In this document: positions 1 through 8,283 of the stretch, one piece after another
Layout: every line of letters starts with the position of its first letter
How positions within the stretch are numbered: position 1 is the first letter of the stretch
Origin: Thermopolyspora flexuosa
GTDB lineage: Bacteria > Actinomycetota > Actinomycetes > Streptosporangiales > Streptosporangiaceae
Assembly: GCF_006716785.1 (NCBI RefSeq)
Contig: NZ_VFPQ01000001.1
Location: 1,674,001 to 1,738,000 of the forward strand
Direction of reading: 5' to 3'
Length of the DNA stretch: 64,000 nt
The notes under the pieces: model-generated
What the model saw: only the letters and a program-made list of their open reading frames with translations
The model's database searches: none
What the model was told of the DNA's origin: nothing
Translations under genes and position numbers: made by a program

Positions 1-1
1 C

Positions 2-550
2 TACGTGGCCGGGCTCGCCGAGGTGATCAAGGGCGGGTTCATCGCCGACCCGGAGATCCTCGCCCTGGTGGAGAAGGACCCGGAGGGCGCGCGCACCCCC
101 GAGGGCCGGCACACCCGGGAGCTGATCGAGCGCAAGATCCGGGTGAAGGCCGAGGTGGTCGGGGCCGACCTGCGCGAGTCCGGGCTGCGGGAGATCCTCA
201 ACTACGGCCACACGCTCGGGCACGCGATCGAGCGGGTCGAGGACTACCGGATGCGGCACGGCGAGGCGGTCGCGATCGGCATGGTGTTCGCCGCGGCGCT
301 CTCCCACCTCGACGGCCGCGTCGGGCCGGAGCTGGTGGAGCGCACCCGGTCGATCCTCACCGCGGTCGGCCTGCCGGTGCGCTACCGGCGCGACGCGTGG
401 CCGCGGCTGCGCGAGCACATGCGCGTGGACAAGAAGAACCGCGGCGCCACCGCCCGCTTCGTGGTGCTCGACGACGTGGCGAAGCCCTCCCGGCTGGTGA
501 ACCCGTCCGAGGAGCTGCTCGAGGCGGCGTTCGAGGCGGTCGCGGGCTGA
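2..550 (+). CDS. aroB: 3-dehydroquinate synthase, C-terminal part (5' end outside window)
   Basis: This is the C-terminal half of 3-dehydroquinate synthase, the cytosolic NAD- and metal-dependent enzyme that cyclises DAHP to 3-dehydroquinate, step two of the shikimate pathway. About 182 residues are visible, about half the usual 350-370. Family hallmarks are present: [11 protein letters not shown], whose Glu is a metal ligand, GHTLGHA, and [11 protein letters not shown], where the two His ligands lie, followed by the basic VDKKNR segment. The reading frame is open to the first base, so the gene begins upstream. aroQ, the next enzyme of the pathway, starts 35 bp after the stop, so the two form an operon. 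Confidence 0.97.
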   Translation, partial: YVAGLAEVIKGGFIADPEILALVEKDPEGARTPEGRHTRELIERKIRVKAEVVGADLRESGLREILNYGHTLGHAIERVEDYRMRHGEAVAIGMVFAAALSHLDGRVGPELVERTRSILTAVGLPVRYRRDAWPRLREHMRVDKKNRGATARFVVLDDVAKPSRLVNPSEELLEAAFEAVAG

Positions 551-585
551 CGGCGCATCCGGTACGACACGAGAGAGTCAACGGG

Positions 586-1038
586 GTGAACGTGAGGCAG
601 GTCCTGGTTCTCAACGGGCCCAACCTGGGCCGGCTGGGCAGCAGAGAGCCCGACGTGTACGGCTCGAGCACCTTCGAGGACCTCGTCGAGCTGTGCCGCA
701 GCGCGGGCCGCGAGGTCGGGCTCTCGGTGGAGGTGCGGCAGACCGACGACGAGGCCGAGCTGGTCAAGTGGGTGCACGAGGCGGCGGACGCCCGGATTCC
801 GGTGGTGCTCAACCCGGCCGCGTTCACCCACTACTCCTACGCGCTGCGGGACGCGCTCGCCCAGCGCACCGCCCCGCTGGTGGAGGTGCACATCAGCAAC
901 CCGGCGGCGCGCGAGGAGTTCCGGCACACCTCGGTGGTCGCGGGCGTGGCCACCGGCACGATCGCCGGGTTCGGCCTGTACTCCTACGTGCTCGCGTTGC
1001 ACGCGATCGCGCGGCTGCTCCGGGAGGAGGGGAACTGA
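586..1038 (+). CDS. aroQ: 3-dehydroquinate dehydratase, type II
   Basis: Type II dehydroquinase converts 3-dehydroquinate to 3-dehydroshikimate by anti elimination and forms cytosolic dodecamers. Counting from GTG 586 the protein has 150 residues, typical of the family. Visible motifs are [14 protein letters not shown], catalytic Arg20 and Tyr25 in REPDVYG, Asn76 in NPAA, and the catalytic His102 in VHISNP. A second in-frame GTG lies at 592. Neither start has a strong ribosome site; GAGAGAG about 10 nt upstream is the only purine run. The gene follows aroB closely and the SGNH hydrolase begins 3 nt after its stop, so co-transcription is likely. Confidence 0.96.
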   Translation: MNVRQVLVLNGPNLGRLGSREPDVYGSSTFEDLVELCRSAGREVGLSVEVRQTDDEAELVKWVHEAADARIPVVLNPAAFTHYSYALRDALAQRTAPLVEVHISNPAAREEFRHTSVVAGVATGTIAGFGLYSYVLALHAIARLLREEGN

Positions 1039-1040
1039 CC

Positions 1041-1838
1041 ATGCCGGACATCGACCTCACCGGCTCGGCGCCCGCCCGCGGCTACCGCACCTTCGTCGCG
1101 ATTGGCGACAGCTTCACCGAGGGCCTCAACGACCCGGGCAAGGACGGCCGGTTCCGCGGCTGGGCGGACCGGGTGGCCGAGCGCCTCGCCACGCTCAACC
1201 CCGAGTTCCGGTACGCCAACCTCGCGATCCGCGGCAAGCTGCTCGACCAGATCGTCCGCGACCAGGTGCCCGCCGCGCTCGAGATGAAGCCCGACCTGAT
1301 CAGCTTCTGCGGCGGGGCGAACGACCTGCTCCGGCCGGGCTCCGACCCCGACCGGGTGGCCAAGACGCTCGCCCGCACCGTACGCGAGCTGCGCCGTACC
1401 GGGGCCGAGGTGCTGATGTTCACCGGGGTGGACCTGCGCGACACCCCGGTCATGCGGCGGCTGCGCGGCAAGTTCGCCGTCTTCTACATGCACGTCCGCT
1501 CGATCGCCGACCTGTACGGCTGCCGCCTGGTGGACCTGTGGCCGATGCAGAGCCTGCGGGACTGGCGGGCCTGGTCCGAGGACCGGCTGCACATGAACTC
1601 CGAGGGGCACCGGCGGGTCGCCGCCCGGGTGCTCGAGGTGCTCGGCGTGGAGAGCGAGGACGACTGGCGCACGCCGTGGCCGCCGCGCGAGCCGGTCGAC
1701 CCGTGGGTACGGCGGCGGGAGGACATCCGCTGGGTGCGCGAGCACCTCGTGCCGTGGATCGGCCGGCGGCTGCGCGGCACCTCGTCGGGCGACGGGCTGG
1801 ACCCGAAGCGCCCGGTGCCGCTGCCCTACGAGCCGTGA
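1041..1838 (+). CDS. SGNH/GDSL-family hydrolase (probable esterase/lipase)
   Basis: Protein of 265 residues with the SGNH-hydrolase blocks in order: GDSFTEG with nucleophile Ser24, an oxyanion-hole Gly, GGAND with the conserved Asn, and DRLHMNSEGH with the Asp-His pair. No signal peptide is seen, so it should be cytoplasmic. The family contains esterases, lipases and acyl-transferases, and the substrate cannot be told from sequence. The ATG is preceded by GGAGGAGGGGA, a strong ribosome site located inside the end of aroQ, and the gap is only 2 nt. It therefore rides on the shikimate operon, with no obvious pathway link. Residues 210-265 form a charged, Trp/Pro-rich tail. Confidence 0.9.
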   Translation: MPDIDLTGSAPARGYRTFVAIGDSFTEGLNDPGKDGRFRGWADRVAERLATLNPEFRYANLAIRGKLLDQIVRDQVPAALEMKPDLISFCGGANDLLRPGSDPDRVAKTLARTVRELRRTGAEVLMFTGVDLRDTPVMRRLRGKFAVFYMHVRSIADLYGCRLVDLWPMQSLRDWRAWSEDRLHMNSEGHRRVAARVLEVLGVESEDDWRTPWPPREPVDPWVRRREDIRWVREHLVPWIGRRLRGTSSGDGLDPKRPVPLPYEP

Positions 1839-1849
1839 GCGGGAAGGGG

Positions 1850-1868
1850 CCCGGCGGGGGCCGCCGGG
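1850..1868. terminator. Short GC hairpin between convergent genes
   Basis: CCCGGCG at 1850-1856 pairs with CGCCGGG at 1862-1868 across a 5-nt loop. It lies just after the SGNH hydrolase stop and before the stop of the convergent low-complexity gene, so it could end transcription both ways. There is no T-tract, as is common in actinobacteria. Confidence 0.4.
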
Positions 1869-1884
1869 GCGCGCCCGCCCGGGC

Positions 1885-3228
1885 TCACCACTCGCGGCGG
1901 CGGCCGTGCGGGTCGCGGTCGTCGGCCGGCGGCTGCTGCCGCTCGCCGGTGGCGTACGCGGGCTCGGCCGGGTAACCGCCGGGGGCCTGCCCGTAGCCCT
2001 GCTGCGGGTAGGGGCCGGTGGTCGGCTGCTGGTAGCCCTGCTGCCCGTAGTCCTGGTAGTCACCGGCCGGGCCGTAGTCGCCGGCGGAGTGGCGGCCGCC
2101 GCGGCCGCCCACCTGGCCGAGGCCGAGCGGGTCGTTCGGGTCGACCTCCGGCTGCTGGGGCTGGGCACCGTAGCCGCCCTGCGGGTCGAGGGACGGCGTG
2201 CCGTACGGGTCGGTGCCGCCCTCCCCGGGCCGCCCGGACCCCTGCGGCACCGGGCCGGGGTGGCCACCGTACTGCTGGGCGGGGTACTGCCCGTACTGGT
2301 CCGCGCCGCCGTACTGGTCACCGTACTGGTCGGCACTGTACTGGTCACCGTACTGGTCGGCACTGTACTGGTCGGCGCCGTACCGGTTCCCGCCGTACTG
2401 GTCGGGGTACTGGTCCGACCCGTACTGATCCGCGTACTGCTGGTCCGCGTACTGCTGGTCGGAGTACTGGTCACCGCCGGAGTAGCGGTCCCCGGCGTAC
2501 TGGTCGGCGTACTGGTCGTTCTGCCTGCCGTACTGCGCGGGCGGGCCGGAGGCGACGAGCTTGTCCGGGGCCGGGTTGCCCCGCGCCACGAGCACGTCGT
2601 TGGGGCCGACCGTCGGCAGCGAGGACAGCCGCGGGTCGCTGTCGGTGTACGACGAGCCGCCGCCCTGGTAGGACCCGGAGTCCTGGTAGCCGCCGTTGTC
2701 CTGGTAGTCGTCCTGGTACGCGCCGCCCTCCGGGTAGGACGCGTTGCCGTCCTGGTAGCCGCCCTCCTGGTAGCCCGCGCCGTCGGAGTAGTGCGCGGGG
2801 TCCTGGTAGCCGCCCTGGTCCTGGTACGGCCCGCCGGAGTAGGCGTCGGCGCCGGAGTAGGCGGGCTGGTCGGGGTAGCCGCCGGGCTGCTGGGCCGCGG
2901 GGTCACCCTCCTGCTCGGGACGGACGTACTGGCCGGTACCGGGGTAGTCGGGGTAGTCGCCCTGTGCCTGAGGCCGCTCCTCGGCGGGCTCCGCCTGGTC
3001 GGAGAGCTGCTTGCTCGCCTCGGCGAAGCCGACCTCCAGGGTCTGCAGCAGCCGCTCGACGTCCTGGAAAGGCATGCGGAAGCTGGCGGTGCACATCTCC
3101 CCCCGCCACAGGCTGAGGACGAGGGTGCCCTCGTGCCACGTCACCCGGAGCACGCGCTCCTGGCCACGGGCATCGAAGAAGACCTCGCCGAAGGAGGGTA
3201 GTGGGACAACTTCCGACATGGCAGACAT
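1885..3228 (-). CDS. Hypothetical protein with Tyr/Gln/Gly/Asp-rich low-complexity tail
   Basis: The 447-residue protein has two parts. Residues 1-76 look like a small folded domain with alternating hydrophobic strands (VLRVTWHEGTLVLSLWRG) and an amphipathic helix (FQDVERLLQTL). Residues 77-447 are almost pure low complexity: YQD/GGYQD units at 115-195, then an array of DQY, ADQYG and GDQY units at 235-320, then Gly/Pro/Gln/Tyr sequence. A short ordered-looking stretch, LSSLPTVGPNDVLVARGNPAP, interrupts it near 201-221. No signal peptide or membrane segment is seen. I do not recognise the family. The tail composition resembles prion-like, phase-separating segments; that is inference. Starts at 3228 or 3219 are both possible, and AAGG about 15 nt upstream favours 3228. 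Confidence 0.8.
   Translation of the reverse strand: MSAMSEVVPLPSFGEVFFDARGQERVLRVTWHEGTLVLSLWRGEMCTASFRMPFQDVERLLQTLEVGFAEASKQLSDQAEPAEERPQAQGDYPDYPGTGQYVRPEQEGDPAAQQPGGYPDQPAYSGADAYSGGPYQDQGGYQDPAHYSDGAGYQEGGYQDGNASYPEGGAYQDDYQDNGGYQDSGSYQGGGSSYTDSDPRLSSLPTVGPNDVLVARGNPAPDKLVASGPPAQYGRQNDQYADQYAGDRYSGGDQYSDQQYADQQYADQYGSDQYPDQYGGNRYGADQYSADQYGDQYSADQYGDQYGGADQYGQYPAQQYGGHPGPVPQGSGRPGEGGTDPYGTPSLDPQGGYGAQPQQPEVDPNDPLGLGQVGGRGGRHSAGDYGPAGDYQDYGQQGYQQPTTGPYPQQGYGQAPGGYPAEPAYATGERQQPPADDRDPHGRRREW
2271..2560. repeat. Imperfect short tandem repeats encoding the DQY array
   Basis: On the + strand the motif GTACTGGTC recurs many times here with 3-9 nt spacers; read on the minus strand it encodes Asp-Gln-Tyr. 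Some adjoining units are almost identical, for example the two copies around 2315-2370, which suggests recent slippage or recombination inside the coding repeat. The reading frame stays open throughout. Confidence 0.8.
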
Positions 3229-3340
3229 AGTGCTATTACCAGCCTTTATTCGTCCACTAGACGGTCAAACCTTACCGTGGGCGGCCCTCCATCCGCCCGG
3301 AGAAGTCGGAGAGCTTTGCACTCAGAAGAGAATAAGCGGC

Positions 3341-3367
3341 TTGACCCCTCTCGCGACGGGGTACCGT
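3341..3367 (+). promoter_or_regulatory. Putative promoter of dinG-like gene, leaderless
   Basis: TTGACC at 3341-3346 and TACCGT at 3362-3367 resemble -35 and -10 boxes, although the 15-nt spacer is short. The -10 ends 8 nt before GTG 3376, so transcription would begin at or next to the start codon. No Shine-Dalgarno sequence is present. Confidence 0.4.
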
Positions 3368-3375
3368 TGACGCTC

Positions 3376-5553
3376 GTGCCCGATTCTCTTCCGCCGACGC
3401 CCCCCATCGGGTCCGCCGACCACCCCGCGACCGGCGATGCGGCCGATCACGGGCCGTTCGGCACCGAGCCGATTTCGGACACCCGCCCCGAGACCGAAAT
3501 GTCGTCCGGCTCCGAGCTGGAAGTTTCAGCCGAGACTCCCGGGACGGACGAGGCCGCCGCCGGCGAGGCCGACGCCGCCACCGACGACCTGCCGCCCGTC
3601 GAGGAGCTGCTCAGCGTGGCGGTCGCGGCGCTCGGCGGCTCCGAGCGGCCCGGCCAGGTGAAGATGGCCCAGGCGGTACGGCACGCGATCGACGCCCGCG
3701 AGCACCTCGCGGTGCAGGCGGGCACCGGCACCGGCAAGTCGCTCGCCTACCTCGTCCCGGCGATCCGGCACGCGGTCGCCACCCGCACCCCCGTGGTCGT
3801 CTCCACCGCGACGATCGCCCTGCAGCGCCAGCTCGTCGACCGCGACCTGCCCCGCCTCGTCGAGGCGCTCGCCGGCCGCCTGCCGTACCGGCCGAGCTTC
3901 GCCATCCTCAAGGGGCGGCGCAACTACCTGTGCCGGTACAGGATGTCCGCCGAGATGCCCGAGGACGAGCAGCCGGACGAGCTGTTCGACCCGCGCGCGG
4001 TGAGCGCGACCGGCCGCATGGTGCAGCGCATCCTCGAGTGGGCGGAGGAGACCGAGACCGGCGACCGGGACGAGCTCGTGCCCGGCGTGAACGAGCAGGC
4101 CTGGCGGCAGTTCTCGGTGAGCGCCCGCGAGTGCCTCGGCGCGAACCGCTGCCCGTACGGCGAGGACTGCTTCGCCGAGCGCGCCCGGCAGCTCGCCGGG
4201 GAGGCGGACGTGATCGTCACCAATCACGCGCTGCTCGCCATCGACGCGATGGAGGAGGCGTCGGTGCTCCCCGAGCACGACGTCGTCGTGGTGGACGAGG
4301 CGCACGACCTGGTCGACCGGGTCACCTCGGTGACCACGGGCGAGCTGTCGGAGAGCACCGTGTTCACCGCGGTACGGCGGTGCGCCCGGCTCATCGAGCA
4401 GGGCGTGGCCGACCGGCTGCAGGCGGCGGGGGAGGACCTCAAGGCGCTGCTCGCCGCGGCGCCGCCCGGCCGGATCGACACCCTGCCCCCGGTGCTCGGC
4501 ACCGTGCTCGGCGTGGTCCGGGACGCCGCGGCCGCCTGCCTCACCGCGCTCGGCCCGCGCACCGAGCGGGCGGACGACGACCGGCCCGAGCTGGCCGGGC
4601 AGCGCAAGGCGGCGTTCACCGCGCTCGACGAGGTGCACGACACCGCCCAGCGCATGCTGGACGCGTTCGGCATCGAGAACGAGGTGGACCGCGCCGAGGT
4701 GGTGTGGCTCGCCGCGGGCGGGGAGCGCCGCCCGCCCACCCTGTACGTCGCGCCGCTCACCGTCGGCGGCATGCTGCGGGAGAACCTGTTCGGCCGGCGC
4801 ACCGTGATCCTCACCTCGGCCACGCTCGCGCTCGGCGGCACCTTCGACGGCATGGCCCGGCAGTGGGGCCTCGGCCAGGAAGGCTGGTCCGCGCTCGACG
4901 TCGGCTCGCCGTTCGACCACGCCCGGTCCGGCATCCTCTACGTGGCGAAGCACCTGCCGCAGCCGGGCCGGGAGGGCCTGCCCGACGCCTACCTCGACGA
5001 GATCGTCGCGCTGATCGAGGCGGCGGGCGGGCGCACCCTCGGCCTGTTCTCCTCGATGCGCGCCGCCCGGCAGGCCGCCGAGGCGCTGCGCGAGCGGCTC
5101 GACGTGCCGCTGCTGTGCCAGGGCGACGACGCCACCGGCCTGCTCGTCCGGCAGTTCGCCGAGGACCCGGCGACCTGCCTGTTCGGCACGCTGTCGCTGT
5201 GGCAGGGGGTGGACGTGCCGGGGCCGTCGCTCTCCCTGGTGGTGATCGACCGCATCCCGTTCCCGCGGCCCGACGACCCGCTCGCCTCGGCCCGGCAGCG
5301 GCACGTCGCGGCGAAGGGCGGCAACGGCTTCATGACCGTCGCCGCCACCCACGCCGCGCTGCTGCTCGCCCAGGGCGCGGGGCGGCTGCTGCGCGCGCAG
5401 ACCGACCGGGGCGTGGTCGCGGTGCTCGACCCGCGGCTGGCCACCGCCCGGTACGCCGGATTCCTCCGGGCCTCGCTGCCGCCGTTCTGGCCGACCACCG
5501 ACCGGGCCACCGTGCTCGCCGCGCTGCGCCGGCTCACCGGGAGCGGCGCCTGA
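3376..5553 (+). CDS. dinG: ATP-dependent DNA helicase, DinG/XPD-type (Fe-S)
   Basis: Superfamily-2 5'-3' DNA helicase of the DinG/YoaA/XPD group, expected to unwind R-loops, forks and damaged DNA. From GTG 3376 the protein has 725 residues. An acidic, probably disordered N-terminus of about 75 residues precedes the Q-motif-like RPGQVKMAQ, Walker A AGTGTGKS near 115-122, the DEAH box near 307-310, and C-terminal motifs including TSATLALGG and SLWQGVD. Four cysteines near 186, 253, 259 and 265 (NYLCRYR and CLGANRCPYGEDC) match the [4Fe-4S] cluster of XPD/DinG. In-frame GTG 3376, TTG 3367 and ATG 3499 are alternative starts. The 3' end overlaps the convergent permease gene by 20 bp. Confidence 0.93.
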   Translation: MPDSLPPTPPIGSADHPATGDAADHGPFGTEPISDTRPETEMSSGSELEVSAETPGTDEAAAGEADAATDDLPPVEELLSVAVAALGGSERPGQVKMAQAVRHAIDAREHLAVQAGTGTGKSLAYLVPAIRHAVATRTPVVVSTATIALQRQLVDRDLPRLVEALAGRLPYRPSFAILKGRRNYLCRYRMSAEMPEDEQPDELFDPRAVSATGRMVQRILEWAEETETGDRDELVPGVNEQAWRQFSVSARECLGANRCPYGEDCFAERARQLAGEADVIVTNHALLAIDAMEEASVLPEHDVVVVDEAHDLVDRVTSVTTGELSESTVFTAVRRCARLIEQGVADRLQAAGEDLKALLAAAPPGRIDTLPPVLGTVLGVVRDAAAACLTALGPRTERADDDRPELAGQRKAAFTALDEVHDTAQRMLDAFGIENEVDRAEVVWLAAGGERRPPTLYVAPLTVGGMLRENLFGRRTVILTSATLALGGTFDGMARQWGLGQEGWSALDVGSPFDHARSGILYVAKHLPQPGREGLPDAYLDEIVALIEAAGGRTLGLFSSMRAARQAAEALRERLDVPLLCQGDDATGLLVRQFAEDPATCLFGTLSLWQGVDVPGPSLSLVVIDRIPFPRPDDPLASARQRHVAAKGGNGFMTVAATHAALLLAQGAGRLLRAQTDRGVVAVLDPRLATARYAGFLRASLPPFWPTTDRATVLAALRRLTGSGA

Positions 5554-6349
5554 AGGCGAGCGTCGCCGTGCCGTACCCGGCGGCGAGCAGGCCGGCGCAC
5601 CAGGCGACCGCGAGCGCCGCGTCGCCGCCGGGGGAGCCGCCGAGGAACAGGGCGCGGAGCGTGTCGGTGATCGGGGTGATCGGCTGGTGCTCGGCGATCA
5701 CCCGCAGCACCGCGGGCATCGTCTCGGGCGGGACGAACCCGCTGCTCACATAGGGAAGGAAGAGGAAGACGAAGCCGAACCCGCTCGCCGCCTCCACCGA
5801 CCTGGCGAGCAGGCCGAGGCCGAGCGCGGTCCAGGACACCGCCGTGATGTAGAGGACGAGCAGGGCGAGCGCGGCGAGCCAGGCGCCGGGGCCCGCCGCG
5901 GGGCGGAACCCGGCGAGCAGCGCCACCGCGATCACCATCGCCGTGGACAGCAGGTTCCGGGCGACGCTCGCCGTGACGTGGCCGACGAGCACCGCGGACG
6001 GGAACACCGGCAGGGAACGGAACCGGTCGACGATGCCGTCGCGCACGTCGGCCGCGATCACGGGCGCGGTGAGCGCCGCGCCGTACCCCGCGCACAGCAG
6101 CATGATCCCGGGCACCACGTAGTCGACGTAGCGCCGCCCGACGTTCATCGCGCCGCCGAGGACGTACACCGACAGCAGCATGATCATGACCGGGAGCACG
6201 ACCGCGAGGATCAGGTTCTCCGGGTTGCGGGTGATGTGCCGGAGGCTGCGCCCGGCCATGACGAGGCACTCGGCGGCGGCGCGGGCCGGGGCCGGGCGGT
6301 ACGGCGTGGCGCGGTACTGCGGGCGCGCCGGGACGGTGGCGGTGGGCAT
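5534..6349 (-). CDS. ABC transporter permease, DrrB-like exporter
   Basis: This 271-residue ABC-2 type membrane protein has a cytoplasmic N-terminus, a first membrane helix around LILAVVLPVMIMLLSVYVL, then about five more hydrophobic helices and a basic C-terminal end (FRRRSR). It is the membrane half of a daunorubicin-resistance-type exporter; the ATPase is encoded just upstream. The ATPase stop and this ATG share one base (TGATG), implying translational coupling. The divergent TetR gene probably controls both. Substrate is unknown; the family exports drugs, lipids or antibiotics. Confidence 0.92.
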   Translation of the reverse strand: MPTATVPARPQYRATPYRPAPARAAAECLVMAGRSLRHITRNPENLILAVVLPVMIMLLSVYVLGGAMNVGRRYVDYVVPGIMLLCAGYGAALTAPVIAADVRDGIVDRFRSLPVFPSAVLVGHVTASVARNLLSTAMVIAVALLAGFRPAAGPGAWLAALALLVLYITAVSWTALGLGLLARSVEAASGFGFVFLFLPYVSSGFVPPETMPAVLRVIAEHQPITPITDTLRALFLGGSPGGDAALAVAWCAGLLAAGYGTATLAFRRRSR

Positions 6350-7296
6350 CAGGCGGCCTTTCCCTTCTTCCGGCCGGTGAGGGCGAGGAAGACGTCGTCG
6401 AGGGTGGGGCGGTGCAGGGCCACGCGCGCCACGGCGAGCCCGTGCGCGGCCATGTGGTCGAGGATGCGGCGGACCTCGTCGGCGGTGCCGTCGGTGGGGA
6501 GGGTGAGCGCCCGCCGGTGCTCGTCGCGGCGGACCACGCGCGCGCCGAGCGCGGCGGACGCGCGGGCGAAGTCCGCGGCGGCGGCGAAGAACAGCTCGAC
6601 GTGCTCCCGGCCGGCCTCGCGCTTGAGCCGCTCGGCGGTGCCCTCGGCGATCACCGTGCCCTCGTCGAGCAGGGCGATCCGGTCGGCGAGCCGGTCGGCC
6701 TCCTCCAGGTACTGGGTGGTGAGCAGGATCGTCACGCCGCCCGCGGCGAGCTCCGTGACGATCTCCCACAGGCTCTGCCGGCTGCGCGGGTCGAGGCCGG
6801 TGGTCGGCTCGTCGAGGAAGATCACCGGGGGTTCGGCGATCAGCGTGGCGGCGAGGTCGAGGCGGCGGCGCATGCCACCCGAGTAGGTCCGCACCCGGCG
6901 GTGCGCGGCCTCGGCGAGGCCGAAGCGCTCCAGCAGCTCGGCCGCGCGCCGCCGGGCGCCCGCCCGGCCGAGGTGGTGCAGCCGCCCGATCAGCGTCATG
7001 TTCTCCATGCCGGTCAGCAGCTCGTCCACGGCGGCGAACTGGCCGGTGAGGCCGATCGAGCGGCGCACCAGGTGGGGCGCGCGCAGCACGTCGTGCCCGG
7101 CCACGCGGGCGGTGCCGCCGTCCGGCCGCACCAGCGTGGCGAGGATGCGCACGGTGGTGGTCTTGCCCGCGCCGTTCGGCCCGAGCAGGGCCTGGATCGT
7201 GCCCCGCGGCACGGCGAGGTCCACGCCGGAGAGCACCCGGGTGGCCCCGAAGGATTTCGTGAGTCCGGTCGCCTCGACGACCGCTTCGGCTGTCAT
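6349..7296 (-). CDS. ABC transporter ATP-binding protein, DrrA-like
   Basis: This is a 315-residue nucleotide-binding subunit of an ABC exporter. Walker A is GPNGAGKTTT, the signature is YSGGMRRRLDLA, Walker B is VIFLDEPTTGLDPRSR, followed by an H-loop (TTQYLEEAD). The region after about residue 220 is the extra C-terminal domain of DrrA-type proteins and ends in HRPTLDDVFLALTG. The ATG is preceded by AAGGAC at 9 nt. Its promoter region is shared with the divergent TetR gene and holds three copies of a TACACAGT half-site. Confidence 0.94.
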   Translation of the reverse strand: MTAEAVVEATGLTKSFGATRVLSGVDLAVPRGTIQALLGPNGAGKTTTVRILATLVRPDGGTARVAGHDVLRAPHLVRRSIGLTGQFAAVDELLTGMENMTLIGRLHHLGRAGARRRAAELLERFGLAEAAHRRVRTYSGGMRRRLDLAATLIAEPPVIFLDEPTTGLDPRSRQSLWEIVTELAAGGVTILLTTQYLEEADRLADRIALLDEGTVIAEGTAERLKREAGREHVELFFAAAADFARASAALGARVVRRDEHRRALTLPTDGTADEVRRILDHMAAHGLAVARVALHRPTLDDVFLALTGRKKGKAA

Positions 7297-7311
7297 GCGT
7301 CGTCGGTCCTT

Positions 7312-7367
7312 ACTGTGTACGTTCTACTGTGTACCTCATACATTATTTGCTGTACGGTATACACAGT
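7312..7367. promoter_or_regulatory. Divergent promoter/operator with TACACAGT half-sites
   Basis: ACTGTGTA occurs at 7312-7319 and 7325-7332, and its reverse complement TACACAGT at 7360-7367. The two direct copies face the ABC genes and the inverted copy faces tetR. A TATACA -10 candidate at 7358-7363 overlaps the third site and lies 9 nt before GTG 7373. This arrangement is what an autoregulating TetR repressor controlling the exporter would need. Confidence 0.7.
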
Positions 7368-7372
7368 GGGAG

Positions 7373-8221
7373 GTGGACGTCAACGGGCATGGGGAGAGCG
7401 TGGGCCGCGGCAAGCAGGAGGCCGGTCCGGCGGCACAGGCCGGCCTGTCGCGCGGGCTGGAGCTGCTGTGGGGGCTGCGGGAGCGGCCGCGCAAGGGGCC
7501 CAAGCCGGGCCTGAGCCTGGCGCGGGTGGTGGCCGCTGCGGTCGAGGTGGCCGCGGCCGAAGGGCTCGCCGCGGTGACCATGAGCCGGGTGGCCGAGCAG
7601 CTCGGCTTCACCACGATGTCGCTCTACCGCTACGTGGAGAGCAAGGAGGAGCTCCTCGTCCTCATGATCGATCACGTGATCGGGCGGCCCTCGCCCGCCG
7701 TGACCGAGGCCGAGGGGTGGCGCACGCGGCTGGAGCGCTGGGCGTGGGAGATGCTCGCGGTCTACCGCCGCCATCCGTGGATCACCCGGATCCCGGTCGA
7801 CCACCTGCCGATCTCGCCGAACCAGCTCACCTGGATGGAGACCGGGCTGCAGAGCTTCACCGGCACCGGCCTCGCCCCGATCGAGCGGCTCGCCCTCGTC
7901 ATGCTCGTCAACGGCTTCGTCCGCAGCCAGGCCGAGCTCGTCGGCAACCTGCGCCGGGCCCGCCGCGAGGAGGGGGTCACCGAGGGCGAGATGCTCGCCC
8001 GGTACGGCCGCCTGCTCGCCCGCCTGCTCGACCCCGGGCGCTTCCCGGTGCTCCACGAGATGGCGGCCTCCGGGGTGTTCGAGGGGCCCGACTTCGCCAC
8101 CGACCCGGACCCGGAGCACGCCGAGGTCGGGCCGGAGACCGAGCCGGACTTCGACTTCGGGCTGCAGCGCGTGCTCGACGGCGTGGCGGCGTACCTGCGG
8201 GCGCGGGACGGCTCGGCCTGA
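7373..8221 (+). CDS. TetR/AcrR-family transcriptional regulator
   Basis: This 282-residue regulator has an unusual basic linker of about 45 residues before the helix-turn-helix. The DNA-binding domain runs from LSLARVVAAAVEVAAAEG through VTMSRVAEQLGFTTMSLYRYVESKEELL, the standard TetR pattern. The large C-terminal half is the ligand-binding domain. It is divergent from the DrrAB-like exporter and very likely represses it until a ligand binds. GTG 7373 and GTG 7400 are both in frame. The first has GGGAGG almost touching it and a -10 hexamer 9 nt upstream, so it may be translated from a leaderless message; the second has GGGGAG close by. Confidence 0.9.
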   Translation: MDVNGHGESVGRGKQEAGPAAQAGLSRGLELLWGLRERPRKGPKPGLSLARVVAAAVEVAAAEGLAAVTMSRVAEQLGFTTMSLYRYVESKEELLVLMIDHVIGRPSPAVTEAEGWRTRLERWAWEMLAVYRRHPWITRIPVDHLPISPNQLTWMETGLQSFTGTGLAPIERLALVMLVNGFVRSQAELVGNLRRARREEGVTEGEMLARYGRLLARLLDPGRFPVLHEMAASGVFEGPDFATDPDPEHAEVGPETEPDFDFGLQRVLDGVAAYLRARDGSA

Positions 8222-8228
8222 GGCCGTA

Positions 8229-8259
8229 CCCGGGCGCCATGCCGTACCGCGCGCCCGGG
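8229..8259 (+). terminator. Hairpin after tetR
   Basis: CCCGGGCGC at 8229-8237 pairs perfectly with GCGCCCGGG at 8251-8259 around a 13-nt loop, starting 8 nt after the tetR stop. A run of T is absent. Confidence 0.55.
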
Positions 8260-8271
8260 GCGGGCGCAATG

Positions 8272-8277
8272 TAGGTT
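8272..8277 (+). promoter_or_regulatory. -10 box TAGGTT for leaderless lipoprotein gene
   Basis: TAGGTT ends 6 nt before ATG 8284, where a transcript would start at or near the initiation codon. No purine-rich ribosome site is present upstream. Confidence 0.5.
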
Positions 8278-8283
8278 CGAGGC

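Noticed and set aside
2271-2560. CRISPR-like array because of regular GTACTGGTC repeats
   Set aside because: Spacing is irregular, units are too short, and the stretch is in-frame coding sequence for DQY repeats.
4989-6269. Long open frames opposite the dinG-like and permease genes
   Set aside because: They are Arg/Pro/Ala-rich GC shadows with no domain, in frames complementary to clearly recognised genes.
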